From Limnephilus marmoratus (Eukaryota > Arthropoda > Insecta > Trichoptera > Limnephilidae): a stretch of 64,000 nt of DNA. Within the stretch, counting starts at the first letter, position 1; every line of letters begins with the position of its first letter. A program made the position numbers and the translations under genes. The stretch is from NCBI GenBank assembly GCA_917880885.1, contig OU862920.1:35561019-35625018 (forward strand). The letters are read 5' to 3'. The notes under the pieces are model-generated. The model saw only the letters and a list, made by a program, of their open reading frames with translations, made no database searches and was not told where the DNA came from. Of this stretch, positions 1 through 10,284 are shown piece after piece.

Positions 1-245
1 ATAATAATAATAATGGTGTTAAAATAATTCCACAAAATGAATTTGCTTTTATTCAAGAAATAATAAATGTTTTTATTCCTGATTGTGATGAGGTTAGTGA
101 AATCTTACACACCACTTAGAGAGTAAAATTACGAATACGAATGAGTAAGAACAAAGTGTTATTAATAATAACAAATAAAAACGGATGAAAAGGAGAGTAA
201 CATCATTAGAGAAAGTAATGGATGAGTAATGATACCACCAGGGAA

Positions 246-720
246 TTTAACTATTAATAATAAAAGAAAACGCTTAAATAATTTGGAAGCCTAAAAAATT
301 AAGATATCCTTTAATATTATTGAGTATTTTATCAACAATCAAAAAATGCTACCTTACAACCCCATCTTAGATATGTTCCCATTCACCGCCCGTTCTATCT
401 CCTCCTCCAGATCTTTACTAAATACCGGAAGCATGCCTCTACCCACCTTCGACACCTAATATATACCCATAATATTGTTAGTATATATTTTGCCCTGAGG
501 AAAGAATAAAATGCTCCAAAACCGGTACGCGTTAAGAAAAAAATGTTTTGGTTTACAAAGTTATATTGTTTCATTTAATTGTAAAAGAAACCACAAAGTG
601 ATAGATACATTCAATATATTAATAAAAATTCATGTATTGAACACTTCTTTGCATTATTGGTTCCTCCTATTGAAATTATTTTGTCCACGAATTGTTAACG
701 TGAAACAAGTTTGATTTAGT
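246..720 (+). mobile_element. Degraded Penelope-like element 3' end and pLTR
   Basis: No open frame survives, but the order of landmarks matches the better PLE copy on the minus strand at 47.5-48 kb. There is a TTAAC-TATTAAT-AAAAG stretch, then AATTTGGAAGCC, then TTATCAACAATCAAAAAATG, then a C-rich 'TTCCCATTCACCGCCC' segment, then a decayed hammerhead core, then 'CACAAAGTGATAGATACATTC'. The other copy has the equivalent landmarks in the same order. It would be the tail of the GIY-YIG coding region followed by the pseudo-LTR. Divergence is high, so the edges are approximate. The homology is my own alignment by eye. Confidence 0.5.
495..527 (+). ncRNA. Decayed hammerhead ribozyme core in PLE pLTR
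   Basis: CTGAGGA (495-501) is followed by an A-rich imperfect arm and then AAAACCGGTA. This matches the layout of the two better cores in the window, CTGANGA-stem II-GAAACCGGTC. The invariant GAAA is AAAA, the cleavage-site C is A, and stem II does not pair well. It is almost certainly inactive and is useful only as a marker of a third PLE pLTR. Confidence 0.35.
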
Positions 721-1277
721 ATTTTCAATTTTCTTTTAATGTACCTTTATTGTTTGATTTAAAATGTTTTCTTAGTTGGTAGGTATCTGAAATCATATTG
801 AATTGTCGAATATTGCAACATGCCAAACATAACAACCGAACAAGATCTTTCTTGAAATGAGGATAATTATTAAATATCAATGAAAATGAAAACAGGTTTT
901 ACCCGGAAAAAAACACCACTTGAACAAATCTGTACCTAGTAGTTAAATCCACCGCAGAAACGGTGTAAGAAAAAATTAAATGTGTTTCGGAAAATAGATT
1001 CGTAGATTTGCACGTGAGCCGCTCAAAAGTATCAAATAAATAATAAGGCATTGAAGAAGTTAATACTATTAATGAAAATATGAAAAAGAAAAAGACACAA
1101 ATAATTTAAAAGCTAATGGTCGCAACTGGAACTCGGCCACCGTGACTTCTTATTTTTAAGTCATTTTTGTCATTCTAATATTTCAAATTCAGAATTTAAA
1201 ATATGTTCTTCAACTATTTTTTTGATTACATTGGTGTGGGTATAACCTTCAAAGCGATGAGAGTTATTCTAAGAAAT
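721..1277. other. AT-rich DNA, nothing recognised
   Basis: Both strands were read. No coding signature, tRNA-like boxes or terminal repeats were found. Confidence 0.5.
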
Positions 1278-1490
1278 CGAGTTTTCTCTAGACCACACGA
1301 CTGAAGTAAAACTTCTTAAAACTTATATCTCCCTCTCAACTTCCGTTCGTCTCGCCCGACCGTTTACCTCGCTCGATTACACTTTTCATAACGCTCTCGT
1401 CACGCATTCACCAGCTTACCCCCCAAGTCAAGCGTGCGTAAAGGCCCGACCGTTCGCCTCGCCCGTTCTTTCGTAACGCTCGTAATGTTA
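1278..1490 (+). mobile_element. GAAGT family type 1, partial copy
   Basis: It begins with the type 1 end (CTAGACCACACGACTGAAG, then TAAAACTTC) and continues with TTATATCTCCCTCTCAACTT, the CG-rich 'CGCCCGACCGTT' repeats, ACGCATTCACCAGCTTAC and CAAGTCAAGCGTGCGTAAAG. The expected closing GAAGTTTTACTTC is missing and a second CCCGACCGTTCGCC block replaces it, as at 55.7 kb. No protein is encoded. The transposon class is not evident. Confidence 0.7.
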
Positions 1491-2656
1491 CAGTTCGTGC
1501 ATTTGCGTGGTTATTCATTATAATATAAGAGACAATGAAATAATTCAAATTTTTGAATGCCGATTTTCTGAATAATAACAATTAATATAATTATAATCAG
1601 AAATAATCTAACCAAATCAGAACTATCCGACATCTTCAGAGGATCGGGATTAATATACGACAGGTCATAACTAGGATAATATAATAACTAGTCGTGTAGT
1701 ATAGTGACTAGTTGGACTGATCGTCGTCATTCAGAAAAGAAAGTGAATTGAAATGGTGTTAGCAGTGACCAAATCTGAAAATAGATGTACTTTATAATGT
1801 TCCTCTTAACTACCTTTTCCCTTCCTCATTACCTCTTCCTTTCAGCCTCAAAAGTAACCAACAAAAAATGTTCAAATAGGTTTGTAGGTAATTTAGGTAA
1901 GTTATATACATTGGGCGCTAATTGCTATCAGCGCTGGGTATCAATTGCTATTAATATGATAGGTAGGGCGCTAAATGATATGTCGTTTCTACGTGTAGTA
2001 TTATAAAGTGTTGAGGGAGATAAACACTGGCATTAACTTTGCAAATTTTGCGCTCCAAATCCTGATCGAAAAGAATATGTCGATCAAAATATGTCAATAC
2101 CGGCGTTGATCAGTGCAGTGTAGAGCATTATACATCTTAAATCAGGGACAGTTGGTCAATGGGGAACAGTTGATCATTCTTTTTACCTGGAGTGTGGAAA
2201 TTGGTGTCTTAAATGAAAGAGTAGAGTTTCAAAGGAAGTTTTAATTTGCTATATTATTCCTATACCAACAAGGATTACATAATAGTAAACAGTTGAGTTA
2301 CAACATGAAACAGAATAAAAAAGGCTTACCCCAAATAGATCGATGATTGGTAAAATCTAGCTAACTAAAATACTACGTATGCCGAGGTGGTGTTCCTTGC
2401 CGAGGAACAGACGCCTGAAAGCGCCCCACTGCCTTCAGAGCAGCTGCAACTCCTGATGATGGTCCCACGTGTTTTCCATCGGCAAGAAGTCGGCCCAGTG
2501 ACTTTCCAGTCTGCATGGGAAATTGTAGACAGCATGTAGGGTTCCGCGAATAACCGGCTGGTTATGTAGCGGCGAGTGGCTAGGCTTTAGGCTTCTTTCT
2601 GAGTAGTGATTGTTCAGAGCTTCCACGCAGCATGATGGCGAAATACGACTAAGTTT
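1491..2656. other. Unannotated; GC-richer part at 2370-2650
   Basis: Mostly AT-rich DNA. The stretch 2370-2650 is GC-richer and holds an 83-codon minus-strand frame that I do not recognise as any protein family. It could be a fragment of an old element. No RNA gene or terminal repeat was found. Confidence 0.4.
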
Positions 2657-3033
2657 AAAAAAAAACGAGTAAGCTTTGGACGACACGACTGAAGTAAAAC
2701 TTCACTAACTTATAAAAGAAGAGAGAAAGAAAATGTGCGCGCGCACTGCTCCCTATTGCTCCTACAGTGTGATACAGACAATAGGCCTGCACTGTGTCTT
2801 AGATATATGAAACGTTACTGGCTATGAGAGAAAGAGAGAAAAAAAATGCGCACCTCTCTCTCTCTTGCCCCTACAGTAATATACGAAACGCAACTCTCTC
2901 TCTCTCTTTCTATCTCCACTAACTTATATCTCCCTCTCAACTTCCGTTCGCCTCGCTCGAACACACTTTTCGTAATTCACCAGCTTACTCCCCAAGTCAA
3001 CGTGCGTAAAGAAGTTTTACTTCAAAAAAACTC
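2657..3033 (+). mobile_element. GAAGT family type 1, full-length copy
   Basis: An A-run and CGAGTAAGCTTTGGACGACA lead into CTGAAGTAAAACTTC. The other end is CGTGCGTAAAGAAGTTTTAC followed by TTC and another A-run. The interior has two CT/GA-rich blocks ('GAGAGAAAGAAAATG', 'CTCTCTCTCTTTC') that most copies lack, so this is the longest type 1 copy. The inverted GAAGT-AAA-ACTTC palindrome at both ends is the terminal signature. No coding capacity. Confidence 0.75.
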
Positions 3034-3596
3034 GTGGCAATAACCATTTCAAATCTTGGATAACTCCAGCTTAGATAGCTACATTCAATACGGCATTTGG
3101 TGAAAGTTCGGCAAGAAGTGATCGCATCAGAGTTTTACGATTAGAAATTCCCAACGAAACAACCCGCGTGCAGTGTATGTACTACGTTTTAATCAGAAAC
3201 ATCGGTAGAATCACGAGTTTATTAACTCCGATTTCCGCGGGGAAATCTATGAATCGGATTCACAAGTGTAGATCACAACTCTCGTCAACCTTGATGGTCT
3301 CTACGAACACTATTTAAATTAAAACATGGTAGTAAAATGACTACCGGCGAAGCAACCTGGCCCAGAGTAGGGCGCTTCGCCCGGAAAGCGACCAAAAACA
3401 AACCGACTCTCTCTATCAACTACGTGAGTAGGTATTGTTTTGTTTATTTATTTTTATTTTTTAGTTACACAGTTAGTCGACGGTTAAGTTGGTAGCCTCG
3501 CGCCGGAAAGAGGGCGGCGGCGGAGAAGGGAGAAACATGGCGGCAGACGTGGATTTGTGGGACGGTTTTATTTTTGGTTCTTTTAAGAACGAGGCC
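3034..3596. other. Unannotated; CG-rich patch at 3470-3560
   Basis: No gene recognised. There is a short self-complementary GGGCG-CTT-CGCCC near 3370-3382 and a CG-rich patch near 3490-3550. Neither has further support. Confidence 0.4.
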
Positions 3597-4232
3597 TTCC
3601 CACGGACATATGAATATATCTGGACCTGCCCTAAGTGATAAAAACGTATTATTTCCCCCTCCCCATGGAGCCGGCTAGAGCTCCGCCTTGGACCCAGCTC
3701 TCTCCAAGGGGAGGGGAGAGAACCTCGCTTGAATCTAAAATATGTGACGTCATCATTCGTGTCCTGAACAGCGCGGAAGTAACATCCATACATTTTTCGA
3801 AATAACACGCCAAAAACGGTAGCTTGTGCTATACCTACAAATTATATGGACATAGCGAATGTGGGCGGTTCTCCAGTGTGCTCGTCGCTGGTTCCAGGGA
3901 TAAGTAAATTATGAAACATTTGTAAAAGTATCTTAACTAAACACGGCAACAAAATATTGCTATGTGAATTGGGGCGAATCTTTTCGGCGCATTTGGCCTT
4001 AGCAAATATGTTATTAACGTGGCAAGCAATTCGCGATCCCATGTAAAAAGGTCTATTCATTCAAAGCAGATTTTGCTTTTAAGAACTAAATGGTGATATT
4101 ATAATGCGAGATGCCTATATACTGTCAGATTGATTTTTTAACGAATCGCAGTCATTTTTCCTCTCTTCGCCCCCCATAGTTTGGTTTTACCCCTCATCTG
4201 TATGTTCTGGTCTATTGAATTCTGATGTCCAT
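3597..4232 (+). repeat. Interspersed repeat R6, copy A
   Basis: Long direct similarity to 19462-20073, from CACGGACATATGAATATATC to CTATTGAATTC-GATGTC. Both copies contain GTGACGTCATCATTC and AAAGCAGATTTTGC. A minus-strand frame of 72 codons occurs in both copies, but the differences between copies often change the amino acid and include an indel, so coding is not supported. No terminal inverted repeats are obvious. The family is not one I recognise. Confidence 0.65.
3654..3718. repeat. Imperfect hairpin inside R6 copy A
   Basis: The C-rich left arm (CCCCCTCCCCATGGAG) faces the right arm (CTCCAAGGGGAGGGGAG) across a loop of about 30 nt that contains CCGGCTAGAGCTCCG. The position corresponds exactly to the much better hairpin in copy B, yet the arm sequences are unrelated. 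Confidence 0.55.
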
Positions 4233-6289
4233 GGGCCTTCCTTATTTTTTGGATTGACGATTGGCGATGGCGATGCAGAAGCGTCAAGTGATTATGCCAG
4301 TTATTTTGAAGTCCCATTGGTCTCATATTTGAGATACGGAGGCATTAACGGGATACTGAAGTCAATGTGACTTTTACGTTTGGATTTGTCCCGATACGGG
4401 TTTCAGCGGAGACTGTCTGGTTGCGGAGGTCTTCGGATGTGGCTGGAACGTGTGATTTAGTATGCTCCACCATCCTGTCTGAGGTCTAAGATATCAAGGC
4501 GCGCGGGTGTTTGGGGGTGAGAATTCCCGGATAGAATATACGCGGTCACGGAAGAGCCACCCACCCGGATGCTCGAGGGTTTCCTGGGGAAGAAGCCCGT
4601 ATGTCAGGAGTCCTGGTCATCGATGGGAAGATGTCAAAGACGTTCTTTGCGTCCAAGAAGTTCTCGCGTCGGTTTTGCGGATAGTTTTTGTCAAGCTATC
4701 TTTCTCTCACCTGTTACCGTTCTCAACGTGTAGCATTAGGTATTTATATTTGTTTGTTTATTTTGCTTTAAATAAGAATTGCTCTCTAACTAAATCTTTC
4801 ATTTGAGATGAACCTTACAAATTTCCCACTAACTTGAGATGGATCGACATTACTCTACCGTCTAAATATACATTATATATAAATTATAAACATACATTAT
4901 AAATATATATTAAATAAACATTACAATAGACCTATGAATGTATAAATAAATACCATTTCAAGCGTTTTAATTTTTACTGGTATACCTATAAATTTTGATG
5001 TAGGCATATAACCTACGTATGTGAATACGAATACTAGTAAATATTAAAATGGTTCAAAAGAACTTTGGTGGTGTATTGTCTGCCTTCCTGCTCAATACAA
5101 TCGTAATATATAATCCTGCAACCTTGAGCGAGAGGAGTTGCAGCGCTTACTCTGTTTTACCCTGTGCGCATGTCTGACCAACGACAAGCCTTATTAAGGT
5201 TTGCTTGTGATCCGTAAAACCTGCAGCGAAAGTACTGGATGGTCATAGATAAAATAAAGTCGGGAAATAACCGCACAAGAGCCCCTGCTGCTCCCAACCG
5301 TCTGGAGCCAGTGAGCATCTCCAATTGAGATTTGTTGTTAGGCTGAAGGAGATGGGCAACAGGAAACTCAATGTTCGAAAACTGCAATAAAAGTATGTTC
5401 AAGATTACAGCTTCAGCATAAGTAAACCGCGGAAAGCTCCCTTCGAAATCAGGCTAATTACTGAATTTTATAAAAAGTACTTAGGCTTTTCCATCAGATG
5501 CATATTATATATTGTCACAAAATGACATGTCTATCAATTGTCGTCCGAGTAAAATAATGATGTACTATTAGATTTCGTTAGTATTAAAATGAATTATTTA
5601 TCAAAGTTAATACAATTATCCTGTAGTAAATTACTGTAGTTAATTTTTTTTTCTTAAACCGAAATCTAGGTGAGAAAACAAGAAAAAGACATTATTTGAA
5701 AAAATCTGTTTACCTATTTTTATTTAACTGAATATCGTGTTATTTTCTAAAAAGCACAAAACGGAAAAATGGCAAAATGGCAGCGTGAATTTATATAATA
5801 CAATAAGTAAATGTAGAATTCCAATTATTAAATAAGCTTGCATAATTTCAACGAAAGTATAAAACATTTGATTAAAGAAATTCTTTCGAAGACATCTTAA
5901 AAACTTAGCTGGAGCTTCTTAACTATGAAAAAACCAAGTTTTCCGGATGTTTGCTTGCAATAAACAATGAGCTTCGAAAACTCCGCAGAGTGATTTTTGG
6001 ATTTATTTTACTTTGAGTTTGAAAAAGTTTACGATTGAAATGGAGAAGGTCAGATAACTTCACATCGACGGCTTCGAGAATTCATGTCTAGAAATTTTAT
6101 TATTATCTTGGAAGTTTTATCTTAAGGAAAAAATTGAGAGCACAAAACGACATTTTTTTTTGGTTACGACGAAGCTCTTCCGATTTGATTAGTAGTTCCA
6201 CCCTGGGAGAGAACTAATAGTTAAGACAATATAATTACGATTGGTATAAGTAAAACACAAATCTAATTATGTTAAAAGTACAAAACAAA
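4233..6289. other. Unannotated DNA, partly GC-richer at 4340-4720
   Basis: No protein family, RNA gene or terminal repeat recognised. The stretch 4340-4720 has higher GC and a 99-codon plus-strand frame without a recognisable domain. The rest is AT-rich. Confidence 0.4.
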
Positions 6290-6552
6290 AAAAGTTTTAA
6301 ACGCGGTCGAAACGAAACTTCTTCAAAAGAAACTCAACCAATACTTCAAAAGTGAGTTCATAATCAAAGCGATCAATGAGCGCAGACCTATCGTAATGTC
6401 CGTTTCATATATCAACCAATAGGAGCCTTTAAAAGTGACATCATAATAAAAGCGGGCAATGAGCGGAGTTGATGCGTCGCAGGTACAGTAATCGTCATTT
6501 CCTTTTCACCCGAAATCGGAATCACGGCGGGGCTTTAGAAGTACTTCAAACA
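6290..6552 (+). mobile_element. GAAGT family type 2
   Basis: It reads AACGCGGTCGAAACGAAACT, then ACTCAACCAATACTTCAAAAG, then CATAATCAAAGCG, CAATGAGCGCAGACC, CCAATAGGAGCC, CGTCGCAGGT and TCATTTCC, ending near GGGGCTTTAGAAGTACTTCAA. This is the same order as the full-length copy at 32583-32858. Both ends are mutated. Non-coding. Confidence 0.65.
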
Positions 6553-6814
6553 CAATTATTTTAATGAGATGGAAGAGCCTGCTGCTTTAAAATCATGATT
6601 TCAATTAGGTTTGGTCAGGTTTTACCTTAAGTCTGCTCAGCGTGTGATTTCTAATATGTTTTTTTTTAAAGAGATCGACCACTGCGCACAATCCACGAGG
6701 TTTGAAAACGGAAAAGCTATCAAAAAGTTCCTCACGATAGTCCATAATGCAGGATATGTAACAGGTATGGTATCACCAAGATTAGAAGACTCACCCTTCT
6801 GGTAACCTAACAAC

Positions 6815-7000
6815 GAAAAAAAACGAGTGTGCTTTAGACCACACGACTCAAGTAAAACTTCACTAACTTATATCTCCCTCTCAACTTCCGTTCACCTCGC
6901 CCGATCATTATCCTCGCCCAGTCACACTTTTCATACCGCTCTTGTCACGCATTCACCAGCTTACTCCCATAGTCAAGCGTGGGTAAAGAAGTTTTACTTC
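6815..7000 (+). mobile_element. GAAGT family type 1, compact full copy
   Basis: An A-run and CGAGTGTGCTTTAGACCACA start the element, and GTAAAGAAGTTTTACTTC with an A-run ends it. At about 185 bp, with both palindromic ends intact, it is a good minimal type 1 copy. Confidence 0.75.
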
Positions 7001-7100
7001 AAAAAATTTCACATATACAAAAACATAATATTTTATTTGGTTTTCTTACGTACTTCCAAAAACGTTCATATTACTAGGGCAAAATTGCTGATATCCCTTT

Positions 7101-7275
7101 CTAAACAATTTCGCATTTCAATTCTTCGTTGCCGATTAATTCAATAGGCTCTTCTTGTAACATGATATCCGTTTCATCAATGTCACCGTATGGATTGAAA
7201 ATCCACTATGGTATTCCCATTTACGAGTACATCCCATTCAGATTCAAAACGTTGCTTGAATTGCTGTAGCTGTAT
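7101..7275 (-). pseudogene. Coding relic of unrecognised family
   Basis: The minus strand reads QLQQFKQRFESEWDVLVNG in one frame. After a 1-nt shift near 7190 it continues with NPYGDIDETDIMLQEEP and an acidic C-terminus, with a stop at 7101-7103. Amino-acid-like composition on both sides of a single frameshift suggests a real former C-terminus. Similar short SHFKQ(R/Q)F segments can be read inside the R8 repeat at 8.5 kb and 36.7 kb. A transposase-type gene is possible, but I do not recognise the family. Confidence 0.35.
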
Positions 7276-7926
7276 TTAAAGACCAGATCTGATTAGCATT
7301 GGACCTTCACATTCTCCCTCATCATACTATTAGTATCACAACATACCATAATAATTGGGGATGCTATAATTCTACCGTCTACACGTCTACAGACTGTTGG
7401 GGTAGATAGGTCTCTTGTAATTGGTTATGCAATATTTCTTCTGACCACAGACTGTGTTATACAAGCCCATGGAAATAGAACAAATTAAACGTAATGTCGT
7501 TGATAAAGTTTGTTCAATGAACGCTTTCGAATATCTTTGCTATCACAATTTCCTCTGAGAAAAATAAGAACGTTTACTTCGCACGAATTTAAAAATAAGT
7601 TTTTACGCCTCACCGAGTACGAATCCCTGATGCCACAGCTAATGGTTTTAGAGAAGAGTCTTTATTTTACTTCGGAAAATAAATAAAAAAGAGATAAATT
7701 CGAGAGAGATTATTATACTCAAACCACAAAAACCGATATATTTTCCTTAAATGCTTTTGGGTTTACGAAAACCGTGTGTTTAATAATACGAGTCCATAGG
7801 TATTTTTATGTATGTAAATGTGTAAACTCTACTCTTTTTTTTATTAATGATTTATTTGATTTACATTTAGAGTAAACAGATGAAAAACAAATAAATTTGT
7901 TTAGTACCACTTCATTTTGACATCCG
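7276..7926. other. AT-rich DNA, nothing recognised
   Basis: No coding, repeat or RNA signal found on either strand. Confidence 0.45.
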
Positions 7927-7996
7927 GTCTCCGTGGTCGAGGGTTAAGACTCTCGACTAGCAATCCGGAGGTCGCGGGTTCAAATCCCGGCGTGAC
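7927..7996 (+). tRNA. tRNA-like sequence (pseudogene or SINE head)
   Basis: An A-box-like TGGTCGAGGGTTAAGAC and a strong B-box GGGTTCAAATCCCGG are correctly spaced. An anticodon-type loop CTAGCAA gives AGC in the reading position. The proposed acceptor arms, GTCTCCG and GCGTGAC, pair at only about four of seven positions, and the anticodon stem has a mismatch. This argues for a tRNA pseudogene or the head of a tRNA-derived SINE rather than a working tRNA. No A-rich tail follows directly. Confidence 0.5.
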
Positions 7997-8077
7997 TAAA
8001 TAAATTTTATTTGATTAATTTGTATAGGTATTTGTAATTATTTCAGAATTAATCAATTTAAAAAATATATTTTTTTA

Positions 8078-8455
8078 TATTTAGCTCCACACAGGAGGTC
8101 CCGAGGAAAATAATTTCCCTCATTGCCTTTTTCATCTTTGGGGATGCTCTGTGGAAGGTCTTTTTAGAAAAGGAAGGAGAGGAAGTCCTGGGAAGGAAAA
8201 GGGTATTAGGGGTGGAAATGAATTTGAGGGTTAGTGTGTCCAGGAGTGACGGACGAATGAATCCATCCCTCCCACTACGGTGAAAAGCGATGTCCTGAGA
8301 AAGTAAGGCTGGAAGAGTCAAAAGGGACTCCCTCAAACATTCTCTCCTGATCCGGCCTGCCATGCAGCTGGTCGGCAGATACATCCACCGCCAAAAACCG
8401 GACAAACCTTAACAGGCACCCCTGCTAAGTCACCAAACGTAGCGAACCACTTGTA
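8078..8455 (-). mobile_element. S1 SINE-like element, near full length
   Basis: On the minus strand it runs from ACTTAGCAGGGGTGCC back to TCCTGTGTGGAGCTAAA, with the A-rich 3' end on the low-coordinate side. Shared landmarks with other S1 copies include TCATTCGTCCGTCACTCCTG, CTTTTCCTTCCCAGGACTTC and CATCCCCAAAGATGA. No protein is encoded; the 115-codon frame here is a shadow. A-rich end plus 5' truncation in other copies suggests a retroposed element. Confidence 0.65.
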
Positions 8456-8524
8456 TGGTAAATTTGCGGCACATTCCAGTGTAGAAGATATTTTCATTAT
8501 CTCTCTTGTGTAAGACCACTATTC

Positions 8525-8665
8525 CGAATTAAAACGTTGCTTGAAATGGCTTTAGCGGTCTTTGATGACGAGATTTTAATAGCCCGATACTTTGCCACCT
8601 TCCTCTTCCCCATCTCCTTCGTTGGGTTGAGAGCAGTTGTGACTATTGTGCGGTATTCACATTAA
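8525..8665 (+). repeat. Interspersed repeat R8, copy A
   Basis: It shares AACGTTGCTTGAAATGGCTT, CCTCTTCCCC and GAGCAGTTGTGAC with the minus strand of 36575-36775. Part of it also resembles the coding relic at 7.24 kb. It is probably derived from an old coding sequence read on the opposite strand, but the family is not recognised. Confidence 0.5.
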
Positions 8666-9182
8666 AACAATGTTTTTTTCACGTTTAAGTTCCTCAGAAT
8701 GGTAAATATTGCACGAATCGTCATTACATTATTGTTCGACGGGTTTCCCTTCCATAAAGAGGACAATAGTAACACTATTTCTAACATATACGATTATACA
8801 GATACTCACATACAACAAAAAATTACGAACGAAGCTGCTAAAATGTTAGGTTGCGTCATTAGAAACGCAAAAAATTTAATGGCATTAATGTAATTAAGCA
8901 ACTTTACTTTGCTTGCGTCAGGAGGAATCCGGAGTTCGCATCAGTTGTTTGGTTTCCATTTTATAGCAATTATTCAAAACAAATGCTCCGCATTGCCAAG
9001 TAAGATTTAATTTAATGAATCTGCGTGCTCCTTACGCTCTTCCGTTCTCTCCAAAGTGGACCAATGCAAAACAAACCGAAAACAAATTTCTTGCTTCGAC
9101 AGATTATGTAATAATTACAATAAAATGATATCAAAAGTGGACATTTTCAATAGTGATCTTCTTAAATATTAAAAAAATCAGA
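8666..9182. other. AT-rich DNA, nothing recognised
   Basis: A 64-codon frame at 8699 shows no domain. No RNA or repeat signal. Confidence 0.4.
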
Positions 9183-9265
9183 TTGTGCAATTCACACGCA
9201 ATAGAAGTGAAACTAGAAAGTTGCTAGATGTCGCTTTCTTTTCTTTTGCCTGTTTATTTTAAAAT

Positions 9266-9535
9266 AATTCCCAATCATGGATTTGTTCCCCTACCCACCC
9301 ACTCTACACTAATACCTACCTACCCAATCTACATTATTATCTAGCAACAGCTCCACCCCTACCATAATAAAACATTGTTCGAAACTGTCAAATTAGTATA
9401 AGCTTTCCCTGACGAAGGAACGTTTGTTCCGAAACCGGTCGGATTTGCACATCAAATAAGTGGTTTATACAAAGTAAAATTATTTCATTATTCTATAATG
9501 GATAACCACAAAGTAATAGCTACATTCAAAAATAT
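9266..9535 (+). mobile_element. Solo PLE pseudo-LTR with hammerhead core
   Basis: The 270-bp insert is flanked by ATTTTAAAAT at 9256-9265 and 9536-9545, a 10-bp target duplication. It contains CCCAATCATGG, a C-rich CCCCTACCCACCCACTCTAC run, CAGCTCCACCCCTACC, the hammerhead core, and ATAATGGATAACCACAAAG near its 3' end. The same landmarks in the same order make up the 3' pLTR of the minus-strand PLE at 47.5 kb. No coding sequence. A pLTR standing alone with its own duplication suggests it moved as a unit, or is the product of pLTR recombination. Confidence 0.75.
9402..9448 (+). ncRNA. Hammerhead ribozyme motif in PLE pLTR
   Basis: The conserved core CTGACGA (9409-9415) is followed by an extra A, stem II GGAAC-GTTT-GTTCC, then GAAA, a loopless CC/GG stem III, and the cleavage triplet GTC ending at 9440. 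Short stem I pieces flank it: GC...CC before, GG...GC after. Hammerheads with a minimal stem III are known from PLE pLTRs, where they are thought to act as dimers. The unpaired A before stem II may lower activity. Cleavage was not tested. Confidence 0.75.
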
Positions 9536-9597
9536 ATTTTAAAATGGTTTGAAGACGGGATATTAATTTTACAAAAATAAAAACGTAAGATATTTTT

Positions 9598-10284
9598 ATG
9601 AATAATCTAGAGAATAAGATTTTTAATTGTAATTCATCACTTCTAAATAATATTCTTACATGGAAAAGATACGTGGACGATATCTTTTGTATCTGGACAG
9701 GAACAGAGCGGCAACTGAGTAAATTCCTTCATCTTATAAATTCCTTCCACAAAAGCATCCAATTCACATTAGAGGTAGGCAGTAATGCATCCATTAATTT
9801 TTTAGACTTAACATTAACTTCAGTAAATAACAGAATTGAATTCAACATTTTTCGTAAACCGACGTACACAGATATAACAATACAAAATCTGTCAAATCAC
9901 CCGGTTTCACATAAACATTCTGCTTATCATTCAATGGTGCACCGGCTAGTAAAAATCCCTCTTTCATCTGTTAATTTCGCGATGGAACTTTCAAAAATTA
10001 AACAAATTGCTCTAAATAATGCCGCATTCTATACTGATAACAACTTAGGTAAATTACTAAAAACCACTAAAGATAGAGATCATAAATTAAGCCACTCAGG
10101 CATTTACCAACTATGTTGCAATGATTGTCCTTCGTTCTACATAGGTAAGACAACTAGAAATATAAATATCAGAATCACAGAACATTTAAGATGCTTAAAT
10201 AATAATAATTTTTCAAAGTTTGCTAATCACCTAATTTCCACAGATCACACTTTTAATAAGGACATCTCAAATTATCATATTTAA
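9598..10284 (+). pseudogene. PLE reverse transcriptase C-terminal part with GIY-YIG endonuclease
   Basis: The 228-codon frame starts inside the RT domain. KRYVDDIFCIW at residues 23-33 holds the YVDD metal-binding motif, and the RT thumb region follows to about residue 160. The GIY-YIG endonuclease spans residues about 168-218: SGIYQLCCNDCPSFYIGKT with CPSFYIGK, then TRNINIRITEH with the catalytic-type R and E. A full PLE protein is usually 700-900 residues, so the N-terminal RT motifs are missing; a stop lies a few codons upstream. The C-terminus stops early compared with the copy at 47.8 kb. PLE proteins reverse-transcribe their own RNA and cut the target DNA. The start codon is simply the first in the surviving frame, so expression is unlikely. 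Confidence 0.9.

Noticed and set aside
3..119. 38-codon frame open to the left edge, ending at TAG
   Set aside because: Begins in an AAT run and shows no recognisable motif; too short to call an exon.
3842..4060. Minus-strand 72-codon frame repeated at 19679-19897 with similar protein sequence
   Set aside because: Both lie in repeat R6. Differences often change residues and include an indel, and a stop lies directly upstream, so shared ancestry of the DNA explains the similarity.
8058..8405. 115-codon minus-strand frame
   Set aside because: It lies within an S1 element and no other S1 copy keeps the frame.
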